IMG/VR virus record: IMGVR_UViG_3300050821_002366
Location: 1-47,587 of that record
Reading direction: 5' to 3' (one strand)
DNA length: 47,587 nt
From: a virus
Shown: positions 29,648 to 36,803 of the stretch, piece after piece
How the letters are laid out: the number at the start of each line of letters is the position of its first letter
Numbering within the stretch: the first letter of the stretch is position 1
Translations under genes and position numbers: made by a program
The notes under the pieces: model-generated
Database searches by the model: none
Told to the model about the DNA's origin: nothing
The model's input: the letters and a program-made list of their open reading frames with translations, nothing else

Positions 29648-30121
29648 CTACTTTTCTGCCTTAACTGCGGCGACGGCTGCCGGAGCCTGCGGCGGAACGG
29701 TTAGAACCAGGGATTCGGCTACGACCACAGCCGCCGTTACGGTTACTGCGACCGAATCGGATAGATTGTTTGACGGGTCGGTTGCCGAAATGTTGGCCGT
29801 TCCCGCGCTTACTGCAGTAACTAGACCGCTAGCAGGGTCCACCGTCGCTACCGCCGAATTGTCGCTGGCGAAAGCGATTGCCGCCGTAATGGGTACCTGT
29901 GTTCCTGTTCCATTCGGTCCACTAAACTCCGCTACCGTTGACTGAACCGCTCCTGCACCAACTACCAAAGTGACCGGCTGTCCCACTGTTCCTCCGTGCT
30001 GCGATGAGATTTTTAGTACGAGTGACTTCGCTTTGCTGCCTTGCTTCACCAATTCGATGAGCAATTCCTTGATGTCCTGCAATAGCTCGTTGTCTGATTC
30101 GTGATGGTGCCACCATGCCAT
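29648..30121 (-). CDS. Ig-like (Big_2) domain protein at the end of the late operon
   Basis: 157 residues from ATG 30121 (MAWWHHHESDNELLQDIKEL), six bases after GAGG; ATG 30133, overlapping the previous stop, is the alternative. A helical start leads into a bacterial Ig-like group 2 domain at about 45-140: VTLVVGAGAVQSTVAEFSGP, then IAFASDNSAVATVDPASGLV followed by TAVSAGTANISAT. Such domains are common on phage particles, where they bind cell-surface carbohydrate. Probably a capsid or tail accessory. Confidence 0.75.
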   Translation of the reverse strand: MAWWHHHESDNELLQDIKELLIELVKQGSKAKSLVLKISSQHGGTVGQPVTLVVGAGAVQSTVAEFSGPNGTGTQVPITAAIAFASDNSAVATVDPASGLVTAVSAGTANISATDPSNNLSDSVAVTVTAAVVVAESLVLTVPPQAPAAVAAVKAEK

Positions 30122-30129
30122 GAACCACC

Positions 30130-30300
30130 TCATTTGCTAGGGCTGGATACGTTGACGGTAACCGGCGAAGGCGCATCGGGAAAGGGCAGAGGGTTGGGCG
30201 TCGGCTGATTTCGATGCAGCTTCTTGACCAGAAGAACGATTAAAGCCTGAGCTTCCGGCTCCAACAGGAGAATCAATTGCGCTATGGCGTCCACTCCCAC
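30130..30300 (-). CDS. 56-residue protein, possible membrane-associated
   Basis: It starts with GTG at 30300 overlapping the TAG of the lipoprotein gene (TAGTG), with TAGG six bases upstream. It reads (M)GVDAIAQLILLLEPEAQALI, then VLLVKKLHRN, then a Pro-rich tail. The first half is hydrophobic but includes Glu, so it may be amphipathic rather than membrane-spanning. Its TGA overlaps an ATG of the Ig-like gene. Confidence 0.55.
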   Translation of the reverse strand: MGVDAIAQLILLLEPEAQALIVLLVKKLHRNQPTPNPLPFPDAPSPVTVNVSSPSK

Positions 30301-30812
30301 TAGTAGCCTACCTGCACGTAGGAGCTTACCTGAATTTTAAGCTGACGCATCTCTGCCGATGTCGGCGGCGTGCCGATGGCCGGTGGACTGACAACCGTTG
30401 AGCCAAAGAAAGCTAGGGCGACGTTAAGGCCAGTGACTACCGCCGTGGCGTAGAGCTGGATTTTGTTTTGCGTCGCTGGATTCAGGATGCGAAGCTGCTG
30501 CAATTCGGTGGGCGAGAATAGTCCCGAGGCGAACGCAGTGAAACAAGCCGCAAATTTAGCGCCCTGCCCGGTCAATCCCGAGACGCCAGCGATGCAGACC
30601 GAAAGCTGATTGTCGAGCGTCTTGGCCAGGTTCACAAAGTTGGTGTAGGCGGGCTGGTCGCTTACCGGAATAGCGGGAGTCTCGGCAGAGGCGACTTGAA
30701 TCACGGCGGTCAGTACGTCCTCGGCTCGGTTGGCAACTGCGAGCGGCGAGGAATTGCAACCAATCAGCGAAGCGCACAGCAGGACTGCTACGGCGGGGGC
30801 TAGTCTGGTCAT
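30300..30812 (-). CDS. Phage-encoded lipoprotein
   Basis: 170 residues from ATG 30812 (MTRLAPAVAVLLCASLIGCN) with AGGAGA upstream. It has a signal peptide and lipobox SLIGC, with the acylated Cys at 19. The mature part is Ala/Thr-rich and helical (EDVLTAVIQVASAETPAIPV), with two further Cys. It follows the endolysin, the usual place of an outer-membrane spanin or an envelope-targeted exclusion protein. It is long for a typical outer spanin. Confidence 0.75.
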   Translation of the reverse strand: MTRLAPAVAVLLCASLIGCNSSPLAVANRAEDVLTAVIQVASAETPAIPVSDQPAYTNFVNLAKTLDNQLSVCIAGVSGLTGQGAKFAACFTAFASGLFSPTELQQLRILNPATQNKIQLYATAVVTGLNVALAFFGSTVVSPPAIGTPPTSAEMRQLKIQVSSYVQVGY

Positions 30813-30826
30813 TTTTCTCCTAAATG

Positions 30827-31186
30827 TCACGAATTGTAGTACTCCGAAAGTGTGTTTACAACAGAGATTCCGAGCTTGTGAGCAACAATCTGCGCCCATG
30901 CAGGAGCCATGTCGCCGCCAGTATACAAATCCGCCACGGTTAGAAGCGTCATGTTCGGTTTATAGACGTGAGACTTTCCGGTCAGCATCAAGTCCACTTG
31001 ATTCTCTAGGGCGGTCCACCCGGCTTGCTCGTTCGGGAAGATCGTTTTCCCTTGGTCCACGCCGCAGCCCACATCTCCCATTTCTAGGTCTCCGGGGTTA
31101 TTGCAACGCTGAGGGAGCGATCCGGGAGCGTTGAATCCTTCGGCCTGAGCGATGGCTTGTGCGAGAAGTAGGACCTTGGGATTCAT
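30827..31186 (-). CDS. Endolysin (lysozyme/transglycosylase-like)
   Basis: 119 residues starting MNPKVLLLAQAIAQAEGFNA. The opening resembles small phage peptidoglycan hydrolases: helix ending in AEG with E16 as the likely catalytic acid, then PGSLPQRCNNPGDLE, a Gly-rich loop, IFPNEQAGWTALENQVDLML and a terminal NTLSEYYNS. It lacks a signal peptide, so it would need a holin to reach the wall. AGGAA precedes the ATG. Confidence 0.75.
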   Translation of the reverse strand: MNPKVLLLAQAIAQAEGFNAPGSLPQRCNNPGDLEMGDVGCGVDQGKTIFPNEQAGWTALENQVDLMLTGKSHVYKPNMTLLTVADLYTGGDMAPAWAQIVAHKLGISVVNTLSEYYNS

Positions 31187-31300
31187 ACGAGATTCCTTGT
31201 ATTTCCTGTTATAAGCTCCGTGTTAGACTTTCCTACATTGCCGTCCGACAAGAGGGGCACCGTTACCTTAGCCGGGACCAGGACCCCTCCGGCAATCTTC

Positions 31301-31510
31301 CTAGTGATGCCACACTGGGAGTCCTAAATTCGTTCCGTAGCCAATGTACTGCAAGAACATTATCAGCAGAAAAATAAACAGCAGGATTCCTAAAATCAGC
31401 ATGAGGGGCTGGGGTATGGATACTCCGGTCAGCGAGAGCAGCCAGCGGATGCCGATAATCACCACGGCTACGACGCACACGAATATCAGGAATTGAATCA
31501 TGAACATCAT
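31301..31510 (-). CDS. Holin candidate, two membrane helices
   Basis: 69 residues starting MMFMIQFLIFVCVVAVVIIG. Helices span about 3-29 and 36-57. The polar tail is short (GYGTNLGLPVWHH). AAAAGGAG lies upstream. It is directly upstream of the endolysin, which makes it the best holin candidate in the genome. Confidence 0.6.
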   Translation of the reverse strand: MMFMIQFLIFVCVVAVVIIGIRWLLSLTGVSIPQPLMLILGILLFIFLLIMFLQYIGYGTNLGLPVWHH

Positions 31511-31522
31511 CTGAAGCTCCTT

Positions 31523-31918
31523 TTACTTCCAAAAGTGGGATAGTAAGAACAGCACCACCCCGACTAGCCCGACACTTACCGAAATCTTTCCTATCAGATT
31601 CGATTGAAAACCGTTCACTTCATCGCGCCACTTCCCGAAATCCTTAAAGAACTGATCGAAATTCTCGCGGGGCAGAAAAGCCTGCTCCTTGAGCTTGGCC
31701 TCTTGGTGCGCATGATTCAGAACGTCTAGCCTGCGCTGCAATTCGATGTAGGCTAGTTCGTTAGCCTGCTTCATATACGTCAGGTTCAGTGAAAGAATCT
31801 CGCGCAACGCTTGGTACTGAGTGTCTACGAACTTACGGCGATGCTCCAATTCCCGGTCAACGTATTCGACGAGCGAGAGGGTGATATACGCCCCATGCGG
31901 GCTCGTCGTTTCGTTCAC
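31523..31918 (-). CDS. Coiled-coil protein with C-terminal membrane anchor
   Basis: 131 residues from GTG 31918 (GTGA overlap with the upstream stop; GGAAGG upstream). A long helical part (about 15-85: YVDRELEHRRKFVDTQYQAL) leads to FDQFFKDFGKWRDEVNGFQS and then a hydrophobic helix to the end (about 110-130). The tail-anchored form could be an inner-membrane spanin-like or holin-regulating protein. Confidence 0.65.
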   Translation of the reverse strand: MNETTSPHGAYITLSLVEYVDRELEHRRKFVDTQYQALREILSLNLTYMKQANELAYIELQRRLDVLNHAHQEAKLKEQAFLPRENFDQFFKDFGKWRDEVNGFQSNLIGKISVSVGLVGVVLFLLSHFWK

Positions 31919-32529
31919 GCCTCGGCCTTCCTTCCTTTCAATCGAGAAATACGAGCTAGCCACGCGCAGCCCGAACAGACCAGAATTGCTGGCAGCCATT
32001 CGTTCGTGCGCATCCAATAGGAGTTCCACAGGTGCATGGTTAGGCCCAGTTCAAAGACAGCCTGCGCCAGCCAGAAGGCCATGAGAGTTAGCGAAATCCT
32101 TTGCCATTGCGGGGTATGGTGCGCCGCGCCCAAGCCAGAGCAGACGGCCATGAAGATTAAGACGGCGGCATCAATCGTCGCCATCCAATCGAATAGGCCA
32201 AGGTTTCGGTTGAGTACCACGGAAGAGACGGTCAGCATGGCGACAGCCGCGCCCACGCAGACCGCCAGTAGTCTTGCCGGGTGTTTCCTAATGGCTTCTC
32301 GCATGATACCCAGCATTGTCGCGTACACCACTAGGCTCAACGCAATAAAGACAATCGCGTATAACTCGTTCGTAATATCCTCCACCTTTGCCAGCACCGC
32401 CTCTCCGATTACCGAAGCCATAAATTGAGCCATCAAATACCGATGCACTACGCGGGGCGTGGGTACGCTTGCCGCCCAGCCGATACATAAAACCTGCGCG
32501 GCCAAGCGAGCAAGTGCCAATCCCGACAT
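31915..32529 (-). CDS. Multi-pass membrane protein
   Basis: 204 residues starting MSGLALARLAAQVLCIGWAA, with five or six hydrophobic segments and short charged loops; the end is basic (LARISRLKGRKAEA). It overlaps the next gene's GTG. It may be a lysis-region protein or a cell-envelope modifier. No family recognised. Confidence 0.65.
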   Translation of the reverse strand: MSGLALARLAAQVLCIGWAASVPTPRVVHRYLMAQFMASVIGEAVLAKVEDITNELYAIVFIALSLVVYATMLGIMREAIRKHPARLLAVCVGAAVAMLTVSSVVLNRNLGLFDWMATIDAAVLIFMAVCSGLGAAHHTPQWQRISLTLMAFWLAQAVFELGLTMHLWNSYWMRTNEWLPAILVCSGCAWLARISRLKGRKAEA

Positions 32530-32530
32530 G

Positions 32531-32698
32531 CTACGGGATGATCGCGCCCGTCTCGCGGTTAATCTTCACTACCGTTCCATTCGCTGCCGTGAACTTCAAT
32601 GTGCCGGGCGCGGTGCCGAGCGTGATGTCCCAATAGACTTTGGTGCCGTCGTAAATCACCAGTGTTTCCCCTGGGAATGGTGGGCCAATGGGCGTCAT
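32531..32698 (-). CDS. 55-residue protein, small beta domain
   Basis: It starts MTPIGPPFPGETLVIYDGTK and ends RETGAIIP. The ATG overlaps the stop of the 79-residue gene (TAATG). A compact beta-prone sequence without cysteine. Function unknown; the tight coupling suggests it is real. Confidence 0.6.
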   Translation of the reverse strand: MTPIGPPFPGETLVIYDGTKVYWDITLGTAPGTLKFTAANGTVVKINRETGAIIP

Positions 32699-32937
32699 TA
32701 GTCGTGTTCTCCTCTTCGGCGGGGTCTGAAGTCTACCCCTTCGACAGACCTGCCTGTATAGGACTCAAATGCAGTCCGAATCTTGGATACTTCCAGCCTG
32801 AGCGAGGTGTAGTTGGCGTCAAGGAATTCCACTTTGGTCTCTTGATTCCCTGCTCGCTTACCGAACAGGTACGTGTTGGCGATTATCGAGATGCAAATCG
32901 TCGCCAGGCTTCCCAAAATCATCTGCCACACTGTCAT
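32698..32937 (-). CDS. Small N-anchored membrane protein, spanin-like
   Basis: 79 residues from ATG 32937 (MTVWQMILGSLATICISIIA) with GGAG upstream. One N-terminal membrane helix (about 3-25) then a polar helix (AGNQETKVEFLDANYTSLRL). The form fits an inner-membrane spanin or an antiholin, but there is no second spanin component to confirm it. Confidence 0.6.
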   Translation of the reverse strand: MTVWQMILGSLATICISIIANTYLFGKRAGNQETKVEFLDANYTSLRLEVSKIRTAFESYTGRSVEGVDFRPRRRGEHD

Positions 32938-32951
32938 CAGCTCCGCCCAGA

Positions 32952-33293
32952 CTACTTGTTCGGTGCTACGTTCTGAGCAACCTTGACCGCTTCGGCGGCG
33001 GCGTCGGCTTGTGCGGCTACAGCTTGTGTTGCTTCGGCAGCAGCTTTCAGACTCGCCTGTACCTGGTCGGGAGCGCCGTGAAGCTGTAAGAACTCTCCCA
33101 TGCGATATAGACCCATGACTAGGAAGTTGATGCCCATGAGCTTCCACAGCATAGTGCTAGGAATACTGAGCAGCGCTCCGCCCGTTCCGGTGGTCAGGGC
33201 TATCGCGGCTCCGCTCAAGAACGAGCGCATGATGCCCATGAGCCAGGTAGACCAGTCGTATTTCTTAGCGTTTACAACCATCGTCACGGACAT
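32952..33293 (-). CDS. Membrane protein, holin-like, Ala-rich coiled C-terminus
   Basis: 113 residues starting MSVTMVVNAKKYDWSTWLMG. Two membrane segments (about 17-43 and 49-65) are followed by an Ala/Gln helical tail (QVQASLKAAAEATQAVAAQA). AGGAGG precedes the ATG. It could be a holin or a scaffold for another envelope protein. Confidence 0.6.
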   Translation of the reverse strand: MSVTMVVNAKKYDWSTWLMGIMRSFLSGAAIALTTGTGGALLSIPSTMLWKLMGINFLVMGLYRMGEFLQLHGAPDQVQASLKAAAEATQAVAAQADAAAEAVKVAQNVAPNK

Positions 33294-33300
33294 ACGCCTC

Positions 33301-33639
33301 CTATTGTGCTGCGATTGTCGCTGCCCCTGCCGTGATGGAAAACGAAGCCGGTAGAGTCTTGGTCACGCCCTGAAGCGTCAGCGTGGGCGAGGTTGTTGCG
33401 GGCGGAATCGAGACTACCCACGTCGGGGTAGTGCCTGTTCCTAGCGAGTAGGCTTCTCCGGTTCCATAGGTGCATTTGCTGAATTTTCCGACCGGGGGAG
33501 TTCCGCACATGGCAATAGTAACACTTGAGTCAACCGAGTAAACGAGTGCCCCGCCAGTGAAGTATCCGCCCGACGCTTGAGCGCCTAGAGCAATCGCCGC
33601 GAGCAGTACAACCATAAACGCTGTGCCAATGTATTTCAT
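33301..33639 (-). CDS. Small exported protein with signal peptide
   Basis: 112 residues from ATG 33639 (MKYIGTAFMVVLLAAIALGA) with AGGAGA upstream. A signal peptide precedes a mature start near QASGGYFTGG, much like the GGYFSG start of the giant protein at 1001-5251; both then carry a beta segment with cysteines. This suggests a duplicated N-terminal module. Likely a fibre-cluster component or surface protein. Confidence 0.7.
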   Translation of the reverse strand: MKYIGTAFMVVLLAAIALGAQASGGYFTGGALVYSVDSSVTIAMCGTPPVGKFSKCTYGTGEAYSLGTGTTPTWVVSIPPATTSPTLTLQGVTKTLPASFSITAGAATIAAQ

Positions 33640-33646
33640 AAGTCTC

Positions 33647-36028
33647 CTACCAGGGGAACCCTGGGGGTGTAGCAAATCCTTGCGTGGGACTGACAATCGG
33701 ATTGATTCCGTTACCCGTGAGGGTGATTACCAGTGGACTGCCGGTCGCGCTACTGGCAAAACTGAGTGTGGCTGGGAACGTGCCAACAGTCACCGGCGAG
33801 AAGGTAACCGCCGCGTTGCAGGATGCCGATGCCGCCAGAGTAGAAATGGCGTTGCAATCGGTTCCTGTAGAGGGCGTGACCTTGGCGTACAAGCTGGGAT
33901 TCGCGCCGCCGAGCGTGACGGCGACTCCGGTTAATCCCGTTGAGCCATTATTGGTGATGGTGACGAATTGCTGCGGAGATACCGTGCCGTCCACCACGTT
34001 GCCGAATGAGATCGAGGTTGCGCTTGTGCCGGTCTGCGAGACCCCTGTACCGGTGAGCGCCGAGGTCTGGGTGCCCGCGCTATCGGTCACCGTGAAAGTG
34101 GTAGATCGTGCGCCGATTCCCGTTGGCCCAAAGGTTACCGTGTAGGTGCAGCTTGAAGATGCCGAGAGAGTCGTAGAGCAAGTCCCGGCCCCGGTGTTGG
34201 TGAAGTCTCCGGTGTTCCCGCTTACGTTCGCCGCGCTGATTCCAGTTATTCCTGAGGCCGTGGTATTGGAGAGTGTGAAGGTTGCGGCTGCGCTGGTGTT
34301 GGTCAGCACCGTGGAAGGATAGGTATTGCCTGTGGGCGAGAGCGTGACCGAACCACCGCTGGTCTGAAAGAAATACGCGCCTTGGTCCCAAACTCCGCCA
34401 GTCGTCTGCCGCACATGCGAGGTTACCGCCGGACAGGTAATCGTTCCGGTCGTGTAAGAGCAGCCATTCGTGGTGCTGGCAGCAAAGGCAGGCCCGAAGT
34501 TGGCGACTTGGCTAGTCTCGTTCACGCCGGTGCCTACCGTGGCGTTGGATGATAGCGTGGGAGCGTAATCGTTTCCGGCAACGTACCCCTGAGCGTTCGC
34601 AACTGAAATCGTTTGGAACACGTCACCCGCGCAGCTTGTGACTCCGCCATTTACCGTCGTGACTTTGGCGTACACCGCAGAGCAGGTAGAGCCGTTGTTG
34701 GTGATGTAGTGATTGTTTGCGTCAGTGATGGCCCAACTCGAAGAGTTCCCGTTAGCCCAGACCGCTACGTTATTCTTCGACTCCCAAGTGTTGTTGAATA
34801 TCAGGGTAGTGGTAGCGAACGCCGGATTCTCAAAGTTGTTACAGTTCGCCGCGCAATTCACGTCGTGCCCCACGTTGTTGTAAACGTAATCAGTTAGGCC
34901 AGTAGTGTTCTCATTGAACCAGAAAATAGCCGATAGCGGCTGGCTAAAATCAGTGCCGATGAAACGCACCAAATTGTTGTAGAAGAAATTGTTCGACGGA
35001 TATTCTCCGATGCAGAACCACATATCGGAGTGGGTCGAGTTGGACTGGTCGTTATTGATATGCTCGAAAAGGTTGTCGTGGGCAATGTGGCAGTTGTCCA
35101 AAATCTGCGTCCCGCCAAGATTCCGCATCACGCTGTACTCCACGTCGTAGCCGTCCGCGTCTATTCCGTTCATCGAAAGCGGGTCGGAATCAGCGCCGTC
35201 AATAATCGTGTGGGTGATAAGCGTGCCCTGCTCAAGCTGGGTGTTGCCGAGCATCGCTTGGACATTGTTGCAGACGCCCGATGGCGTCGAGTTCCCGCAG
35301 GTCGAAGGCGTAAAGGCGGTATGCGTCCAGCCGTGAAAGTAGAGATTCGAGAATACGTGGAAGCTGGTTTTCTGCGAGTTTCCGCCAAAGTGTTTCAGGT
35401 ACGCGTGCTGATTGCTATTGTTCGGCGTGTCATTCCAGCACAGGCCGGTAAACTCGAAATTATCCAGCACCGTGTATTCGCTGCCCAGAAAGCCGAAGAA
35501 CCAGAAGTTCGTTCCCGCAGGGAAAGCGCAGCTTGCTACAATTCCCCCTGCCGTAACTGGGTTGTCTCCGTTCAGCACAGGTCTACCGAACGACGCTCCA
35601 GAGAACCACGTTGGGTCTACTCCGATATAAATTAGGTTAGTGGAATTTCCGGTGGTATTGAAGTTCCAGATTCCTCCGGTATATGGAGTCAGGGCGCTAT
35701 TGCCGACGTGCCACACATCGTTTCCGCGAACGATGATACCCTCGCCCGCAGTAATCGTGGTTGAGGCACAAACCCCAGAACAGTTCGGCATACCGGGAGC
35801 GTGCAGCCAAGGATGTCCCGACGCCTCGGATAGTCCATCATTTGAGTCCGAGCCATTAGAGGCGACGAAGAAGCAGCTTGTCACGCCGATAGCCGATAGA
35901 GGTCCGGGGGTGGCTGATGGAGTGCGGGAGTCGTAGCTTACCGAACTAGCCGGGCAGGTACCGCCAGCCGCCATAGCAGCAACGGGAGCCAGCAAGACGA
36001 GAAGCGCGAGATATAGAAATCGTTTCAT
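33647..36028 (-). CDS. Exported beta-helix protein with Hydin-like (choice-of-anchor D) repeats
   Basis: 793 residues from ATG 36028 (MKRFLYLALLVLLAPVAAMA) with AGGAC upstream. Signal peptide about 1-22. A right-handed beta-helix follows (about 60-480: GEGIIVRGNDVWHVGN; YTVLDNFEFTGLCWND; THTIIDGADSDPLSMNGIDA), as in tail spikes or polysaccharide lyases; a clear catalytic triad is not visible. Two ASPM/SPD-2/Hydin-type beta repeats (roughly 560-660 and 665-775; SISFGNVVDGTVSPQQFVTI) end the protein. These repeats are common in acidobacterial surface proteins, so capture from a host is likely. Roughly 20 cysteines. Confidence 0.75.
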   Translation of the reverse strand: MKRFLYLALLVLLAPVAAMAAGGTCPASSVSYDSRTPSATPGPLSAIGVTSCFFVASNGSDSNDGLSEASGHPWLHAPGMPNCSGVCASTTITAGEGIIVRGNDVWHVGNSALTPYTGGIWNFNTTGNSTNLIYIGVDPTWFSGASFGRPVLNGDNPVTAGGIVASCAFPAGTNFWFFGFLGSEYTVLDNFEFTGLCWNDTPNNSNQHAYLKHFGGNSQKTSFHVFSNLYFHGWTHTAFTPSTCGNSTPSGVCNNVQAMLGNTQLEQGTLITHTIIDGADSDPLSMNGIDADGYDVEYSVMRNLGGTQILDNCHIAHDNLFEHINNDQSNSTHSDMWFCIGEYPSNNFFYNNLVRFIGTDFSQPLSAIFWFNENTTGLTDYVYNNVGHDVNCAANCNNFENPAFATTTLIFNNTWESKNNVAVWANGNSSSWAITDANNHYITNNGSTCSAVYAKVTTVNGGVTSCAGDVFQTISVANAQGYVAGNDYAPTLSSNATVGTGVNETSQVANFGPAFAASTTNGCSYTTGTITCPAVTSHVRQTTGGVWDQGAYFFQTSGGSVTLSPTGNTYPSTVLTNTSAAATFTLSNTTASGITGISAANVSGNTGDFTNTGAGTCSTTLSASSSCTYTVTFGPTGIGARSTTFTVTDSAGTQTSALTGTGVSQTGTSATSISFGNVVDGTVSPQQFVTITNNGSTGLTGVAVTLGGANPSLYAKVTPSTGTDCNAISTLAASASCNAAVTFSPVTVGTFPATLSFASSATGSPLVITLTGNGINPIVSPTQGFATPPGFPW

Positions 36029-36035
36029 CGTAGTC

Positions 36036-36803
36036 CTAGTGAAACACGATTGCGTTAGCGCAGTAAGGCTGAGAATTGCTATTGGTCCATGTTGGAGCTG
36101 CGCCGTTAGTGGTATTAAGCAGAGTCGCGGAACCAAAAACAGCAGCTCCGATAAAATTCGTATAGGTCGTGATTCCCGAGGGAGTACCACCTTCAGGAGT
36201 AATCGCCTGGATAATTAAGCTATTTGGCCCTGCCAAGGTTAGCGGCCCTACTCCCGGCATACTGGTACCGCCAGCGGTATTCTGGAGTAACGTGGTTGAG
36301 GATGAATCTACAACTGGAGTTGAGCCTGAGTAGCTATATTCTTGAATACGCCCCTCGTTTGACACGGCCCCAGGCGAGGCGGAATTCCACGTAAAAGTAA
36401 GTGAGGTCTGACCACCTACTGATTTCGTGCAATAGGCATCACTCAAGGCCTGACCAGCTCCCTGACTCACTTGAACTGGCGTATAAACTACCCATGCGTT
36501 TTGACAGACACCGGCGGTTGGTAGAGTTGTGCCGGAAATAAAAACTCCTGCGTTGGCGATTCCCTTTATCACGATTAGGCTGCCAGAGGTCGTAGAAGTG
36601 ATGGTATTGGAACATGTTGCCGACGAACCAGTACACCCCGAAGTCGCCGTGTTTTGAAGTAGGGCTACGGTGCCCATGCCACTTGAAAGTGTGCCCCCAA
36701 TCGAGACCGGGCCTTTAATCGAGACCGGACCTTTGGCGGTTTCCTGAGCCGAGACGCCCAATGGAGCGAGAAGCAGGGCCAAGGTTAGGAGTAGAGACCT
36801 CAT
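36036..36803 (-). CDS. Exported protein of the fibre cluster
   Basis: 255 residues starting [20 protein letters not shown] (signal peptide ending VSAQ). The mature start holds a short repeat, KGPVSIKGPVSIGG, from a tandem DNA repeat near 36700-36735. The rest is a beta-rich Ser/Thr/Gly domain with paired Cys (GCTGSSATCS). The ATG overlaps the preceding stop (TAATG). Confidence 0.7.
   Translation of the reverse strand: MRSLLLTLALLLAPLGVSAQETAKGPVSIKGPVSIGGTLSSGMGTVALLQNTATSGCTGSSATCSNTITSTTSGSLIVIKGIANAGVFISGTTLPTAGVCQNAWVVYTPVQVSQGAGQALSDAYCTKSVGGQTSLTFTWNSASPGAVSNEGRIQEYSYSGSTPVVDSSSTTLLQNTAGGTSMPGVGPLTLAGPNSLIIQAITPEGGTPSGITTYTNFIGAAVFGSATLLNTTNGAAPTWTNSNSQPYCANAIVFH

Noticed and set aside
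33647-36190. Long upstream extension of the beta-helix protein (start at 36190)
   Set aside because: It would overlap the preceding gene by 155 bases; ATG 36028 has a ribosome site and gives a signal peptide.
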